64,000 bases of DNA, from contig OZ316898.1 in assembly GCA_973895155.1 (NCBI GenBank), positions 7,688,001 to 7,752,000 on the forward strand, in the 5' to 3' direction. Shown one piece after another: positions 32,962 through 46,820 of the stretch. The notes under the pieces are model-generated. The model made no database searches. It was given only the letters and a program-made list of their open reading frames with translations, and was not told the DNA's origin. Position numbers and translations under genes: made by a program. Positions within the stretch are counted from its first letter, which is position 1. The number at the start of each line of letters is the position of its first letter. Origin of the DNA: Marsupella aquatica. Lineage: Eukaryota > Marchantiophyta.

Positions 32962-35900
32962 ATGGGGATAATGGCGGTACTGAGTATAGCATTGACAATG
33001 ACGGGCTTTACCGGTGGGATCGCCCTCGGCATTCTTGCGGGATACATCATGCTCATTTACTTTGAGCCCGACGTTGTGAAGGTTCGTTTCCTCTGCCTCA
33101 TCTAGCGTAATAAGGTCTCCAGCTTAGCGCGAGCACGAGAGATACATTAATTGTGATCTTGCCACTGAATGGTATCGTAGGCTTATTTGCTGGGCATCTC
33201 CCTCTTTGTGCTGCCTCTCAGGTTGTGTTGCGGACTTTAGATGCATATCCAGTGGATTCTTTGTCGCAAGTCCTGAGTTACTTGCTACTCTGTTCTTGCT
33301 GTTTGCGTTTCCGGGCCCTTGGAAACTAACGAAAATTGAAATTTGCTTTTCAAAGATTTCAGTCTCAGGAGCTATCCCTTTGGACAGCTTGTGTTGTTTT
33401 TCACCGTAGTGTAATGCAACAAATAGTGGGACATTCAGGGAGTCCCTGGCTGCAGTGGCCTGCAAAGTAGACTGAAACGCATGTATGCAGCGAAACACAA
33501 CTTAAAGCATTTAGAACTGGTTGATCACTTTCTGGAAATTAGGAATCGTCGCGTCGCTGAGTCTAACAAACGATGGCAAGCACCACAATATTTGTGGCGG
33601 CAATGTGGATAGCTTACAACTTTATGTAGCTTTCTAGGGTATTTCTTGCGAAACCAACGCAGGTGAGCTTGATCGAATGCAGCCGGTCGTCGTCGGTTTA
33701 ATATGTCTCTGTGCAAATGTTCTCCTTCTACCTGAAATTCACCTTGGGAGGCTTGTGCTGGCGTTCTGAGTTGGGCTTCAATCAGAATCTTTGCACCTCA
33801 ATATATAGTGGTTTTGTCATTCGTCTCCACACGCCCAGGTTTACCTAAGGAGCAGTCCCACTTTATCTAGTGGAGCGCTGGAACTACTCAGACTCAACGA
33901 ATAGCGGGACTTGGGAAAACCGATTCTCAAATTGACATTGTTTCTTGCTACTATTGTGCTGCAGGAGCCTATAGTCACTAATTTGCAGAAGCTCGATTTT
34001 AAGGGACTGCAAGAACTTCTCCCGGAGATTCCACTGTGGATCAAAAGCCCGGACTACGAAAAGGTGACCGCCTGCTTTTAATGCGCTGCTTGAGCAGTTC
34101 ACAAGGAATTCTCGTTATATTTTGTGTGATCAGGAAGGAATAAAATGAATGGCATTTCATGCCACATTATACTTGGGTTTTGCCAAAGTTTCTGGGGTAT
34201 GTCTTTACGATTCAACTTCTGATACAAGGGATAGGGTTGGGGCGAGGTGAGGGGAGGGGAGGGGAGGGGAGACATCGTTAAGCCAATGAAGAGATAGAGA
34301 CACTTAGAGTACTCATTAATTTTCATCAGAGGTAAAGTCGACGGACAGTTTGAACAACATTTAGTAATTTGGCATCCAATTACAATCTTTTTAAAACACT
34401 TCCGACGGCGAGACCGACCTGGCTATCCATCACTAGTGACTGCTGTGACTGTGTTACTTGCAGGTTGACTGGTTAAACATATTCATGGTGGAAATGTGGC
34501 CATACATGAACAAGGTAATCTCCTCTGTCCTTCGACTATGATACCCTTGACCCTGATAGTGTCTTAAAACACTCCTCATGTCTTCTTTCATGAGAAGGAT
34601 TTCCAGTTTTCTTGCTGGAAAGCTGATTAGGGTTAAGAAGGTTAACCTGTTGAAACTTACGGTCAAATTAGTAGACTCTACGTCGAGAATTTGATGTGTA
34701 ACTAATGCGTCATCGACCAGGCTGTTTGCAAGATAATTCGAGAAACTGCAGAACCGTATATAGCAGAATACAAGCCAAAGTTCAACCTGGAGGCAGTCGA
34801 GTTCAAATCTCTTACGCTTGGTACTCTGCCACCAGTTTTCATGGGTACGTTGAATGTTCCGGATCTCGTGGTTGTTTGATTCAAATTTCACCGGCACAAG
34901 AAAGGGCTATCCATTTGTCCTGCAATGGGTCAATTCTTATAAGTTATGTATTTGTTAGTTTTTTTGGTTATGGCTGAGGTTCCGCACGACATTGTAGGCG
35001 GCAGCATTATCCTTCACGTCATCTCATCCATCTGCTGGAGTCTTTTGTGCAACTTTTTTGACGCTTGCAATTATTGTCTTGATTAGGAGTGAAGATACAT
35101 GAAACACAGGAGAAAGAGTTGATGTTTGAAGTGGCTGCCAAATTCGCTGGGAACCCGGATATCAAGGTTTCAGTGAAGGCCCATGGCCTAGAAGCAGTTG
35201 CACAGGTACGTCCTGATCTGAAGCAACCTGACGCGGATGATGGCATTCAATAAATCTCATCATGCGACATATGCCCCTTAGCTAGTGTCTCAAGGGGGAG
35301 AGTAGAGAACGTGTACAAAGGATCCTTTGTACACCTTCTCTACTTTGCCCTTCAGACACCCTTTATACACCAGTGTGCCTTGTGCTCACGTTCCTATGTA
35401 ATGGCCTACTGCAGTTGGTGGATGCTCAAGTCTTTGCAACAGCACGAATTACACTGAAGCCTCTGGTTCCAGCATTTCCTTGCTTCTCCGGAATCTGTGT
35501 TTCACTTCTGGAAAAGGTAAGCTGTCTGTAGAGACTGATATTCAAGTATGACTTCTGGTTCGTGGACTAAGATACCGGTCTATTTCAAAGACTGCTCACT
35601 AAAATGGGCTGCAAGAATCCTGGAAGTAATACAATATCATGATTTAGGACTCTAATTATGCTCCAAAATTGCTGACGCGAAGTACCTACTAGTGAGACTG
35701 ACGATGAGTGTGAGTTACAACATCTCCTATTAGGACAACGAAAGGGTTAAATGACCGACTTAATCGGAGTGCGACATGTCTCTTATCGGGAACGTTCTCA
35801 CTTTCTGACACTGTATGCTGTTGGTGTTGTTCTTTATGATGTGAAAACAGCCCCACGTGGACTTCGGGTTGAAGGTTTTCAACACTGATCTCATGGCTAT

Positions 35901-38427
35901 CCCATTTCTCGACAGATATGTTCAGGTTTGTGTTGGAGACCGAATAGAACTTTTATTCCGTGATTGCGGGTCATGGAACGTCATGTTACACCTGTTTGTT
36001 CAGGATGTGTTGACGGAGAGTTGTCACCACATCTATCCAGTACCTCGAGTCCTTAGACTGGTCAGTCTCAGATGTTACAATTCAAAAAGTAATCCGTCAT
36101 ATTCTTTCAATGACTGACGTCCTCGTGCAGTCCAGAGTACTAGAGGCTTTGCGAGATGAAACTTTTAAGAATGGCTGTGCTCAAGAAGATATAGTTCTAC
36201 ATGGGGAAACAATGAGAATCCGACAGTCGTAGTAAGCTTTGGTGTGACGGAGAAGCTTTGTCCCTAATCAAGTTATTCTTAATTGCAGGGTATGATTAGG
36301 CAGACCGTTGCAAGCATGTACCTGTGGCCAAATAAACTGGCAGTACCTGTAATCAGCCACGAAATGTAATTTCTCTTACGCCTAAACTTTGTGTGTTTAC
36401 GTGTTTGAATCTGAGGTTTTCTTCGATAAGTAAGTCAAGCCAATTGTTCAAGGTGCTTTCTCTGCTGCTAGCATCCTTGTGATCAACTCTGTGTCCAATA
36501 GACAGTCCAATCTGTCTAGGGAGACATACTGCAGACAACCTCTCCCAGCTCGGATTTATCAATAGCATATAGTTCCTGGCACCAAATGTTCTGCCACGAT
36601 GATGCACTGGCTTTCACTTTCATCGTCCCAAAAGTAGTCCCTCTCGGTAGGGAACCGTGGACGCCTACTTCCACTCAATACTTTATGTATCCTTTCCGAG
36701 ACCCTCTTTAGGATCCTTTGTTTCTCATTCGATCAGTTTCATTACACTAAAGAAACCTTTTTTATTATTGCGAATGAATTATAATTGCGGATGGATTCTA
36801 TATCTCATACTCTATCCCTCTTTCTTTGCTCGTTCAGAGGTGTAAGAAAAGCACAGGGTGTGTTAGTTGTGACTGTGTTGCGAGCCAAACAGCTAAAGAA
36901 GGCAGATCTTCTAGGGCGGTCCGACCCATATGTAAAATTGAAATTGGCTGATTCAACTCACAAAACAAAGGTGATCATGAACAATCTCAATCCAGAATGG
37001 AATGAGACGTTCACCATGATTGTGAATGACCCTGAGGCAGATTCCCTTGAGATATCTGTCTGGGACTGGGACCAGGTATGAGGCTCTTTGTTCCCTATGT
37101 GTGCTTTCCTTACGTTGTCCCTTTCTGTATAACCTTAGCGTTTCGACATGTTTTCTGCAGACGTCTCTCTAATTTCTAGAGCAAAGCGGCTGACGAAATC
37201 TATAATTGAGGTGAGTGCAGGTCGGTGGACATGACAAGCTTGGAGTACAAGTTATATGTCTCAAGGAGCTCACTCCAGTTACTCAACAAACATTTACTCT
37301 CAACTTACTGAAGAACTCTGACGAGAGGGATGCGGCAAATAAGAAGAATCGGGGACAAATTACTCTCGAGCTGGAGTACAAGCCATTTGATGGCAACGAA
37401 GAGGAAGAGGAAGAGGAAGAAATGGATTTAGATCAAATTGAAAGCCACAATATCAACGATTTCCCCAGTATTCCGACAGCTCACGTCTCGTTTGATCAAC
37501 CTCTGACGTCTCCAGCCCCAACAGGAGGGGGCTTGCTTCTGGTCATAGTCCACGCTGCTGAGGACGTGGAAGGGAAAAGCCACACAAATCCATATGCTAG
37601 GATCATATTCAGAGGGGAAAAGAGGAGGAGTAAAGTAAGTAAACGTCTGAGGAAATTTCCTTTAGAACATCCCTAGTGAGTTCAAGCGAAGCAGCAAGAA
37701 TCGTCTTCGAAGCAATTCTATTGGTTAAATTTTACAACAACGACGAAATTTGCCTTAATGCGCAACACTCCTTGTTGAAATCTTTAGGTGTCTGGCTTTT
37801 GCAGATTATTAAGCGGAACAGAGATCCCCGATGGGAAGCAGAGTTTGAATTCGTCCTGGATAAATCACCAGTGGCTGACCGCTTGCTTGTGGAAGTCAAA
37901 AGCAAAGGCACCGGCATCATTCATTATAGGGTACAATCCATGTGTTTTCTTGCTTTTGAATCTTGTTGAAATTAGGCTATCGATTATTTCCTATACTTTC
38001 GCCGTGCCATTCTTGCTCTAAGGAAGAATTTCTACGTAGTGGGATACCATGTGTTTCTGCAGTATGTAAGCTTGTATTCTTGTATGCTTGATCATATTTG
38101 CATTACCATAAGGAGATATAAACTCACATTTTGTGCTGTAACCAGGAATCACTGGGACATGTAGAAATTGATTTGGCGGACGTTGTGAGAAACAGGCGCA
38201 TTAATGAAAAATTTCAGCTACTGGGTTCTAAAAACGGCAAGGTGCATGTGGAGTTGCAGTGGAAGACCACTGGAGGCCTGTCCTTTAAGAAGAGTCGTAC
38301 TGGTTTACCTGTGCCACGAGCTTCTGAGTCGAGAGTTGAAAATTCTAATCCGATTAAACCAGGAAAGTATCCTTCAGGTCCAATTCCAAATTCAGGCCAG
38401 CTTCCACAGGGACAGTATACGCCATGA
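32962..38427 (+). CDS. plant synaptotagmin (extended-synaptotagmin-like, SYT1/2 type), 12 exons
   Basis: ER-plasma membrane contact-site tether and lipid-transfer protein. Exons: 32962-33081, 33965-34063, 34464-34514, 34721-34844, 35087-35205, 35415-35516, 35851-35925, 36289-36365, 36838-37075, 37221-37634, 37805-37930, 38146-38427. All introns are GT-AG and all phases close, giving 608 residues. N-terminal membrane anchor about 14-35; SMP lipid-binding domain about 70-250 (LLPEIPLWIKSPDYEKVDW, MWPYMNKAVC, LGTLPPVF, PHVDFGLKV, ASMYLWPNKL). C2A about 262-385 keeps acidic loop residues (Asp279, Asp285, Asp332, Asp334), so it is probably Ca2+-binding. C2B about 437-555 has HTNPY where a Ca2+-binding Asp would be, as in Arabidopsis SYT1. 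Unusual: an eight-Glu run (395-402) between C2 domains and a Pro/Ser-rich tail of about 53 residues. The least certain junction is exon 8 to 9 (donor at 36366). Confidence 0.95.
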
Positions 38428-38672
38428 GCAATCACTGACGACTAAACAATATGTTTTGCTGGTACTTGACCAAAGAGTGGAAAAACTTTGAATTGGTCCG
38501 AAGCTGTTGAGCTTGATCGTGCTGTCAGGTTCCACTTACAGAAATAATCTCTGAAGAGTGCACAAACAACCAAAGTACGGGGATGTATCTGCCGAAGATT
38601 TTACAGAGAGTAAATGGTCCAAGTGAGATGTTAACTTCATTATTCCGATCACCTTAAACTGGGGCCACCGGA

Positions 38673-38678
38673 AATAAA
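38673..38678 (+). terminator. candidate polyadenylation signal, synaptotagmin
   Basis: AATAAA 246 nt after the stop, first canonical hexamer in the 3' flank. Confidence 0.45.
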
Positions 38679-39904
38679 TATGACAGGCTCAATGAGCAGG
38701 GTCTCAAGATTAAAACGGAGCAGTCTGGTGCCAACAGCTACTTACTTGCCTCCAGGAGCCTTCACAGGGGTTCTAATTTCGGTCGTCTTTCCGGAAGATC
38801 TTCTAAAGGTATTGAACCCAGATTTGCTTGCTGAAGCATGTCCTGCCGGCGTGATACACGGTACAAAATGAGAGCGATTTTGATAGTAGTTGTACTTCAT
38901 GTGCACTGAATTTGCAGATGTTAATTTATAGATTTAGTTACACTAGATGAATTGGGAGAGGAATTTGCACACTTTGCGAAACAAGACAATGTTATATCTT
39001 GACCGCGAGTCAAATGTGGTAGTGTCTATGGACGATTTCAGTTTCAGTTTTGGACCATTTGATCAGTGAACAGGCTTCTGTTTAGCTTTAGTTCAGGGAG
39101 ATCTTATCACAAATCCGGGGAATCGCCGTATACTTCCTCACCCGACTGTTTACTAGGCGACCAGAGACTGCAATGCCACGCTGCTTCTCTGTATTAGATG
39201 GTTGTCGACAAGCAACAAGCAAAGCTGCGACCATCTTGCTCCGCCGTGCAGCCTGAAGTACAAGATTGCGGACAACTCTAGTGACCCAATCTTATCATGC
39301 ACGCGGTGAAAGCTATAATTGGCTGCCAAGACTTAGCCGTCTTGCTTTCTCACGAAGAATGGTTTGGTATCCACATGGGAAAATCCTCGTGTCAAATTTC
39401 CCTGGCTGGTCTTTACTGGGCACTTTACGATTGCCTAAAGTTGTTCAAACTTGCCCGTCTTCCTGTGTAATGAACGCTTAACGATCGATGTTGGGATCAC
39501 TATGATGGGAATACAGACTCCGCCTCAAATGCCGTATGAGCAATAGGGACGAGAGCATGGCACAGGCAAGTCGTGTAAAGATCCATTTCTGTTATGGCCC
39601 CAGTAGAGTGGGAGCGGCGAGATTCTTTACTTCTGTATTTCTGCAGTTCTTGAATCGTGGACGGAATATTTGTTGTGCACATAGGGATCTCCCAAGGCTT
39701 ACTGTAAGGCGAGTCTATGTGTATGGTACAGAGTTCTAATGTGTTAAATATACTTGTCGTACATATGAAATCGATCGAGCTTTCTTGAATAACGTGAGGA
39801 TTGTGGCGTAATGGATTTGCGCAAAAATTCACTTGTCTAATGGATGGCAATGCATTTTCTTGAATAATTTTCCATTTGCGCACAAATTAACTGGTCAAAG
39901 GGGT

Positions 39905-40085
39905 AACAGGGATTGTGAACTCATCTGTGTCCAAACTAATGTTCAGACACAGTTGGGCTAAAGGGATATCAAGGATTGTGAACTCATTTGTGTGGAAAGT
40001 CACTGTTCAGAACTGTGGGTTTAGAGGGATAACAGGGATTGTGAACCTATTGGTGTGGAAAGTCGTTGTTCAGAAATTGGAGTGT
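39905..40085. repeat. ~60-66-bp tandem repeat, three units
   Basis: AACAGGGATTGTGAAC...GTGTGGAAAGTC...GTTCAGA recurs from 39905, about 39969 and 40031. Confidence 0.75.
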
Positions 40086-41183
40086 TACAGCAAACGTTGG
40101 AATAATCATTTGAATGTTGAGGAGGCCGAAAACTGCATCAGAGGGAATGTAGCTGTAGTGTGGAATAATTTGAAGTATTCGATTTTGAGATGGGTCTGGC
40201 ACATTGGTATTGTTATCGGTGAGACGAAACAAGCGTAGCTTGTTCATTTTCAACATGCCCTTCAAAAGATTGCATTCGTTTGTCAGTAAGTTGGATGCGC
40301 CAGCAGCAGTGTTAGAAATTGGTTAGTAGGGAACACATGTAACCTTGGGGATTCAAGCACATGCTTTCTAGTAAGAGGGCCTCTGATAATACAATACAGT
40401 TTTCATAACCACGTGCGAATTCGATTTTACAGTGAGTGAGAAATGTGGGCCAGCTGATATTTAAGTCATCTGTGCGACTGCTGTGACAGTAAGGCAAAGC
40501 TTCACGTCTTTGGTTTGAGGGTGACTTACAGCAAAGCATCACAAAATTCTAGTTTCTGTGACTTGATTGTGAAAACCATACTACCAGTTTGAATGAGTTC
40601 CCTGAATCATGGAGACGTTTCCACCAGTTTATTTTTTTGTCAATAAGAAAGGCTCTGTTACGTCGATAAACCTCAATTGGCCAACTCGACACATTACACG
40701 AGGTTCCAGAAAATCAAGCGAGACTTGTTTAAAGGGATTTAGGCCAGATTACACCCAATTGTTTTCCGTCAGCACTACTGAAAGGATTCTGCAGCACAGA
40801 AGCTCGTAAAGGGTTATGCCAAGTTTCACTCCGAAGCACCAAACGCTCAAGAATGGAGATAACAACATTTGCCCACAAAAACCTCAAGGAATGACTACTG
40901 AACACCATGCTCTTTTCTGCCTTCAAATATATCTATCCCACTTGTACATCTTCTATTCTCACGAAATGCTCAGAGGTACGCTCGACATTTTACTCATCTA
41001 AAGCCGAGAATTTTTCCCTTTGTCTTTCCAACTTTGTGCCCAAAAAAAACAAAATCTGGCTCGGTTCCTGCGGACCACAATGATGCCCACTTTTGCTCGC
41101 CCAGCATAGTAAAATAACCAGCCCGTGACCAAAGCTATTTGGTCAGGTGAAAAAATACATAGAGTTCACACTAGTTTCACAAG

Positions 41184-41345
41184 ATCATTTTGACAATGCA
41201 TCCTCCGACAATAAGTTCTGGGCCATTTTCGGGCCCCATCACACTGGGCCGTTGACAACATCATTTTGACAATACATCCTCCGACAATAAGTTCTGGGCC
41301 ATTTTCGGGGCCCATCAAACTGGGTCATATTCGGGCCCCATCACA
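41184..41345. repeat. 76-bp tandem duplication
   Basis: ATCATTTTGACAATRCATCC...GGCCATTTTCGGG occurs at 41184 and 41260, almost identical, followed by a third partial GGGTCATATTCGGGCCCCATCACA. Confidence 0.88.
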
Positions 41346-43139
41346 GTACAGAACCCCTAACATCTGCAGTCGGTTCTGAACAGCGCTAGCTTGCCTGACC
41401 CCCGAAAAGAGGTTTTCCGTTGATCCCATTTTGCTTGTCTATCTATTATCTGAGTTGTCACAGCAGACCAATACGACCCCGGCACTATCGATCCTTCTGT
41501 CTTGTCGGCAGCGCACGACACGGACCGCGTGCATGATGAGATGATGAGAGTTGTTGCAACCAATTCGACGATCCATTGGTATATTGTGTGATGCTATGAA
41601 CTTCTCACTGAGTCACAATTTAGTGTTACTTAATTCGCAGAACACCATCGCCGGGGGGCATTACCCGTGTATTCCCTTCGCCTCTCCTCCAAGATTCTCG
41701 CAGCAACAGTCCGAGGATGGCAACAATATTAATAAAATAAAGCTTTACATGTTCTTTCGTGGGGACTGCGTCTCCTGGGTCCAGAGGCTAGGTCCGGGTC
41801 AAAGCGAGTGGTTGACCGCCCCCATTCATTGGAAATGATTGGGTTCGCTTCGGGCCTGCAGCCGATATGCTTCGCCGAGAGAGTAGACGTGTGGGCTCCG
41901 GAAAAAGCCGTCTGGCTTGCTGGCTTGCTGGCTTGCTTATTCATGTGTTCGTCTGGCAAACCAGAAAACTACCCTTTCATGGATCCATCGATCACCAACT
42001 TTTCTCAAGCCACGCAGATGTGGAGGATTGCAAGGTTGTTGACAATCACATATAATGAGCGAGCTATCAATTCAATATTGTTGTTGTGTCCAGAGGGACG
42101 AATTTCGTGAGGGAGAGATGGCTGGCTGCGTGGCTGGCTGCGTGGCTGGGATTTGGGTCCACCCTTGCACCATGCTTTGGACGCTGTTTCCACATATTTT
42201 TGGGGGAGATTTTTTTTCTCGGCACATGTGCCTTCCATTCTATTGGAACAATTGAGCTGGCAAGCACACGCTGAGCCTTGTCTGAAGAATCTGATGCCTT
42301 CACTCACGCATATGGCTTTTGGAGGCCTCCCAGAGCCTGTTTGCCCACAAATCAAATAACATTAGTCTGGACGGCAAGCTTGCAACTTGCTTGCTTGCTG
42401 GAGGCCCTCAAAACTTGCATTATATATATTGGAATAGCTAGGATTCAAGGAAGTGACTTAGGAAGTAGTAGCCTAAGACATGCTAGTGAAGGAAACCACT
42501 GGTTAGGATTACTTGGTCAATCAACCCAAACATGGTGACCAACCAAACAAGAAGTGTGATCAGGTTTTGCCCGCACCCAACAAAATTCTAAGGCAGCAAT
42601 GAATTGGATACAGATTATCACAACAATCATTGTGGGTCAGTTTGATGATTAAAGCACATTTCTACATCTGTTTGATATTATACACCTAATGCAAAATAAT
42701 TATACAAATTGCTTGTCAATTTGATATACCTAAATAATCTGGATGTCAAATGGACATACAATCCACCTTCCTGATGTTGCAAACTTGAAAGAAAATGTTT
42801 TTTCACAAGGACAAAAAGCCAGTTCTAAAGTTTTCCGCAAAGTGGTAGATGGTGGATGTGTTGTCCATCATTTTGTCTTGGGTTCAGGGTGAGTCAAGGT
42901 TCCAACTCAAGATTAACCCCTGTGTGTTTGTATACAGGTTGAAACTGGAATAACACCCAAGACTGGCCTCACCCTGAGTTACCATGAGTTTGTGCTTCCA
43001 ACTTTGCAAGTTGCCAAGCTGCATGGAGACTTTGGGCACACTGAGCAAGAGAGCATACTTATGTGTTCTATGTGGCCTTTGGACATTTGTTAGTGCTCTA
43101 GACCATTTGTTTTTCATGACCTTTGCTTCATTGCAGAAC

Positions 43140-43400
43140 TTGGGGCTTTAGTTCCCACAAAAATGACATATCACGTGTGACAAAGGATATGGTTATTTTA
43201 TTAATTCTGAGGGAAGACTTAAATATTTTCTCATAATAACTACATGATCTCTTAAATCCAATTTTGAAACTTATAAGAACATTACTTAGGGTCTTTTTAA
43301 TCAAAATGTTGGGAAAAATTTGAGAATATTCTAACTTTATAGGGACTGAAAAATACATTTTCATTTTCTTTCTTAGGGGGTCCGAGGCCTAAAAAAGTCA
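43140..43400. mobile_element. relative of the 28.2-kb inverted-repeat element
   Basis: Ordered similarity to 28375-28520: CACAAAAWTG, CATATCACGTGTGA, GGTYATTTTATTRRTTCT, GGGAARACTTAA, then CCAATTTTGARACTTATAAGAACATTA. It ends in CTTAGGGGGTCC, matching the reverse complement of the other element's left end (GGACCCCCTAA). Confidence 0.55.
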
Positions 43401-45639
43401 CAGGTTATGGGGAGGCCCCCATATAGTGAGACCCCCAAGCACAGAAGCAACAACACAGAGGTCTGTCATTACCCAATCCTCTACATTTGTGGAATAGACA
43501 AAATCATCACTTAAACGAGTCACTCATAATTGATATCAACAACATGTATCAGGTATCAGCCTTGTCCATAATTCTTGTGAATCTCAACTCAGTAACTAAG
43601 ATTGGGCCTTTGCATCTCCATGTATTTCAGCTAGGCAGCTGAGATTGACTCAATCTCGGCTGACCTAGCTCGCAAAGCTCGATAGGCATGTGAGCCAAAA
43701 AAAATTGCAAAAAAACCAAAAACTTGAAAAAAATGGGGCAAAATCCTGCATCCATATCATATGGACACAGCCCATCTCAGCTGACCTTGCCAAGATGGGA
43801 CATCTGTACCATACGGACTACCCATAGTGAATTTGTTTTTTGAATTTTATTTTTTTTGTCCTCAGACTATTTTTATTTGAATTGTTTTCCTGCCTCAACT
43901 CAACTGTCTCTAAGATGACATGACAAATGATATCAGGTTCACTGATGGCCTTGACTATAAGTAATGAGATTAACTTACTCTACATTTTCTGTTCAAGTTA
44001 CTTTGTTTTTCATGCAAGGGGTGCAATCTTTACAGCATTAGCTTTGAGCTTGCCTTCAATGATTTTGTGCAACATCAATTGAGTAGAAGTTCCTGCTCCT
44101 CCATGCTGTCTGTTTCTTTGCCCAATTAAGTTGCACTTCAATTTTGCATGAGATTACAGATTTTGAGTTCAGCTAGCTAGTAAGTGACAGTTTTGTCATG
44201 GTTAACAGTTCAAAATTGCAGCTTTGTCAAGTGGGATTTCAGATTTTGTTTTGGTACAATGAAGTTTGTTCTGGCCGACAGTTCAAATTTTCAGCTCTAT
44301 GTCAAGGGGGATTTCAACTTTGCTTTGTGTTTTGAATTTTGTTTAGCTAGTGAAGATTTTTGTTTTGTTGGAGCTAGTGAAGATTTTGTTTTAGTTGAGC
44401 TAATGATGAATTTTGTTCCGGATCCCGTTCCCGATGCCAATTCAATATCATGGGGAGAACAATATAAGTTGCAAAGCACTCCCGAGAGCTCTCCACACCC
44501 GTGTAATGTGAAGTTCATCAAAACTAGGCAGATTTGCACTTGGGAATCCAAAGTTGGATTTTATTTTGTATTGGTGCTTATAATTTTGGGGTCTTGAGAC
44601 TCAAAAACAAGTAGACTAGCGAGCCCTTAGGAATCAATTTGGATCCACAAAAGTTGATGTATGATTTGACTTTTTTGAATAACAAAGTGTTGGATCAAAG
44701 AATCCCATTTTGTATTCAAAGCTGTACTTTAGGGATTTCAAAACCAAAGAGATATATTGCATGAAGTACTTTCTACTCCTCTGGTCTCCAGGCAAAATTT
44801 CCCTTGTTACTAAGTAAAATTGCCTATAATTTATACCTAGAATATACCTTTACAAACAATAAATTGAGACACATCCATTGTCATGAGGTTTCCTTAGACA
44901 TGCATACAATCTGCATATGGGAGATTCAAAAAGATTCCAAAAGCAACAAATAAAAAGCATATAACAATTGGATTTGAAAATGCAAAAAACTTTGCAAGCA
45001 TGAAGATTTTCACAAATTTTGAAAAAATTCCCGCAAAATTTGAGGGTAAATGGAGCTAAGATTTTGTTTGATTAAATTTAATTATAGCACTAATCCAGAA
45101 AATCTTTAGGGAATGTATTTTTGGGTGTATTTTCCAGAATACAAAAGTTGTAAGTATGGTATAATCCTTAGATTCTAAGATAGCATCATTCAAAATTTGA
45201 GGTGGAATGAAGTAACTTATAGTATTCAAGATGTAACAGTTTGAGGATGTGATGCTTAAACCATATTATTAGGCTAATAATTAATTAGCAGGCAGACTAA
45301 TAATGTTTAGAATAATCTAAAATTATAAAATATTTGAAAAAACACTTAAATTTTTTTCAAGAAATATTCTAAAAGAATTTGGAATCTAGTTTGCTATTTT
45401 GAATATTGGATACAATATTGGTTCCAACAATTATTGCCTTGATACCCGTTGGCCCCAACCTTTGTAACCTAAGGGGAATAATTGTATACATAATCTCCTT
45501 GGTACTCGTGGTGTTATGTATGCAATTACTTGATAAATTCTTCTTTGGTTCCTGGACTCCAAAAGCATATGTCAATGGACCTTCATGCTTAGCATAGACA
45601 ACGTTCACAACATTAAGCCCATAACCCACACTGGTGGAC
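43401..45639. other. AT-rich gene-free DNA
   Basis: Contains a roughly 71-bp duplication around 44205-44330 (ACAGTTCAAAWTTKCAGCT...GTCAAG-GGGATTTCA) and a short AGCTAGTGAAGATTTT repeat near 44345-44385. The 137-codon ORF at 44184-44597 is built from these repeats and is not a convincing gene. Confidence 0.5.
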
Positions 45640-45848
45640 CTAGCCCCCTAGCGTCATCACCAATCCCAACACCCACTCCTAAGTGCCCTTGGTGCCTGAA
45701 TACTTCCACAAAACTCCTTGAGCAAGCAACTTGATGCCCCTTGCACTCCTAGCGGCCACTCCCATATGAAGCCGCACTTGCTCCCTAACACAACCGTTGC
45801 TCAACGGTCCTCACTGTATGCACAAGCAACCAAGCACTTTGGTAAGTA

Positions 45849-46055
45849 CCCCTTGGGCCCTCACTCCGTATAAAAGAAGTGGACCCCCTTGCAATTGGGC
45901 CCTCTTCCTGCTTACCCCTTGTTATTTCCATTTTACTATAAAAAGTTCCCTTATTACCGGTAATAATTATAATTATTAGTTCAAAATGAATAAAAACTAT
46001 TGTTCGAGCGTTTGCACGTCCTCCACGTATTAGTTAAGATTGAGGGCCTAGGGTA
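45849..46055. mobile_element. small TIR element inserted in duplication copy 1
   Basis: GGTAAGTACCCC occurs at 45841-45852 and again at 46052-46063, flanking the insert. Ends are inverted: CCTTGGGCCCTCA on the left and CCCTAGGCCCTCA read from the right. Because the direct repeat overlaps the ends, the target duplication can be 8 bp (TAAGTACC) or slightly longer. Copy 2 has the empty site as CAGTAAGTAACCC near 46610. Confidence 0.7.
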
Positions 46056-46820
46056 AGTACCCCGAAAAGATCTAGACCTTCCAAGACTAGCATCTTAACT
46101 CAAGCTCAACAGACATTGGTAAGTAGATCAGCAAATAGAATCTCCAGGGCCTGCATGGCCCTGCCATAAGCTGAAGCTAGAGCCAACACCCATTGTTCAT
46201 CCAGAACAGCCCCTCTTTGGGTGCAGCTTGTGCTTCCCCACTTCCTATTTGTCATTGGCTGGCTGCTCTGCCCCTAGGACATGCTCATGGCCCAAGTAGG
46301 ATAGCTTGTTCCAAAGCTTGTCCTAAAACGCCAGAACCAGATTGGCCTTGACTCTAGCAACCAACTTACGGTAGTGGTGGATCTTACCACCTACTTAGCG
46401 CCCTCCCCAACGCCCTCACCAATCCCAACACCACGCCTAAGTGCCCTTGGTGCCCGAACACCTCAATGGAACCGGGCATGGAACTCCTTGAGCAAGCAAT
46501 TTGATGCCCCTGACACCCCCGGTGGCCTCTCCCATACAAAATTGCACTTGCTCTCTAACACGACCGTTGCTCAACCGTCCTCACTGTCTACACAAGCAAT
46601 CAAGCACTCCAGTAAGTAACCCAAAAGGATCCAGATCTTCCAAGTCTAGCATCCTAACTCAAGCGCAACAGACGTTGGTAAGTAGGTCAGCGATAGGTCC
46701 TCCCATTGCCATGAGCCGGAACAAGAGCTGACACCCATTGTTTGTCCAAAACAACCCCTCTTTGGGTGCAGCCCGCCTATGACATGGTCATGGCCCAAAT
46801 AGCGCAGCTTGTCCTAAAGC

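Larger units (their letters stand above)
38679..43139. other. gene-free intergenic DNA with small tandem repeats
   Basis: No coding signal found. Listed separately: repeats at 39905-40085 and 41184-41345. A TGGCTGGCTGCG short repeat lies near 42119-42148 and GCTTGCTGGCTTGCT near 41915-41938. Confidence 0.5.

Noticed and set aside
44184-44597. 137-codon ORF (+)
   Set aside because: Built largely from short tandem duplications; no conserved features.
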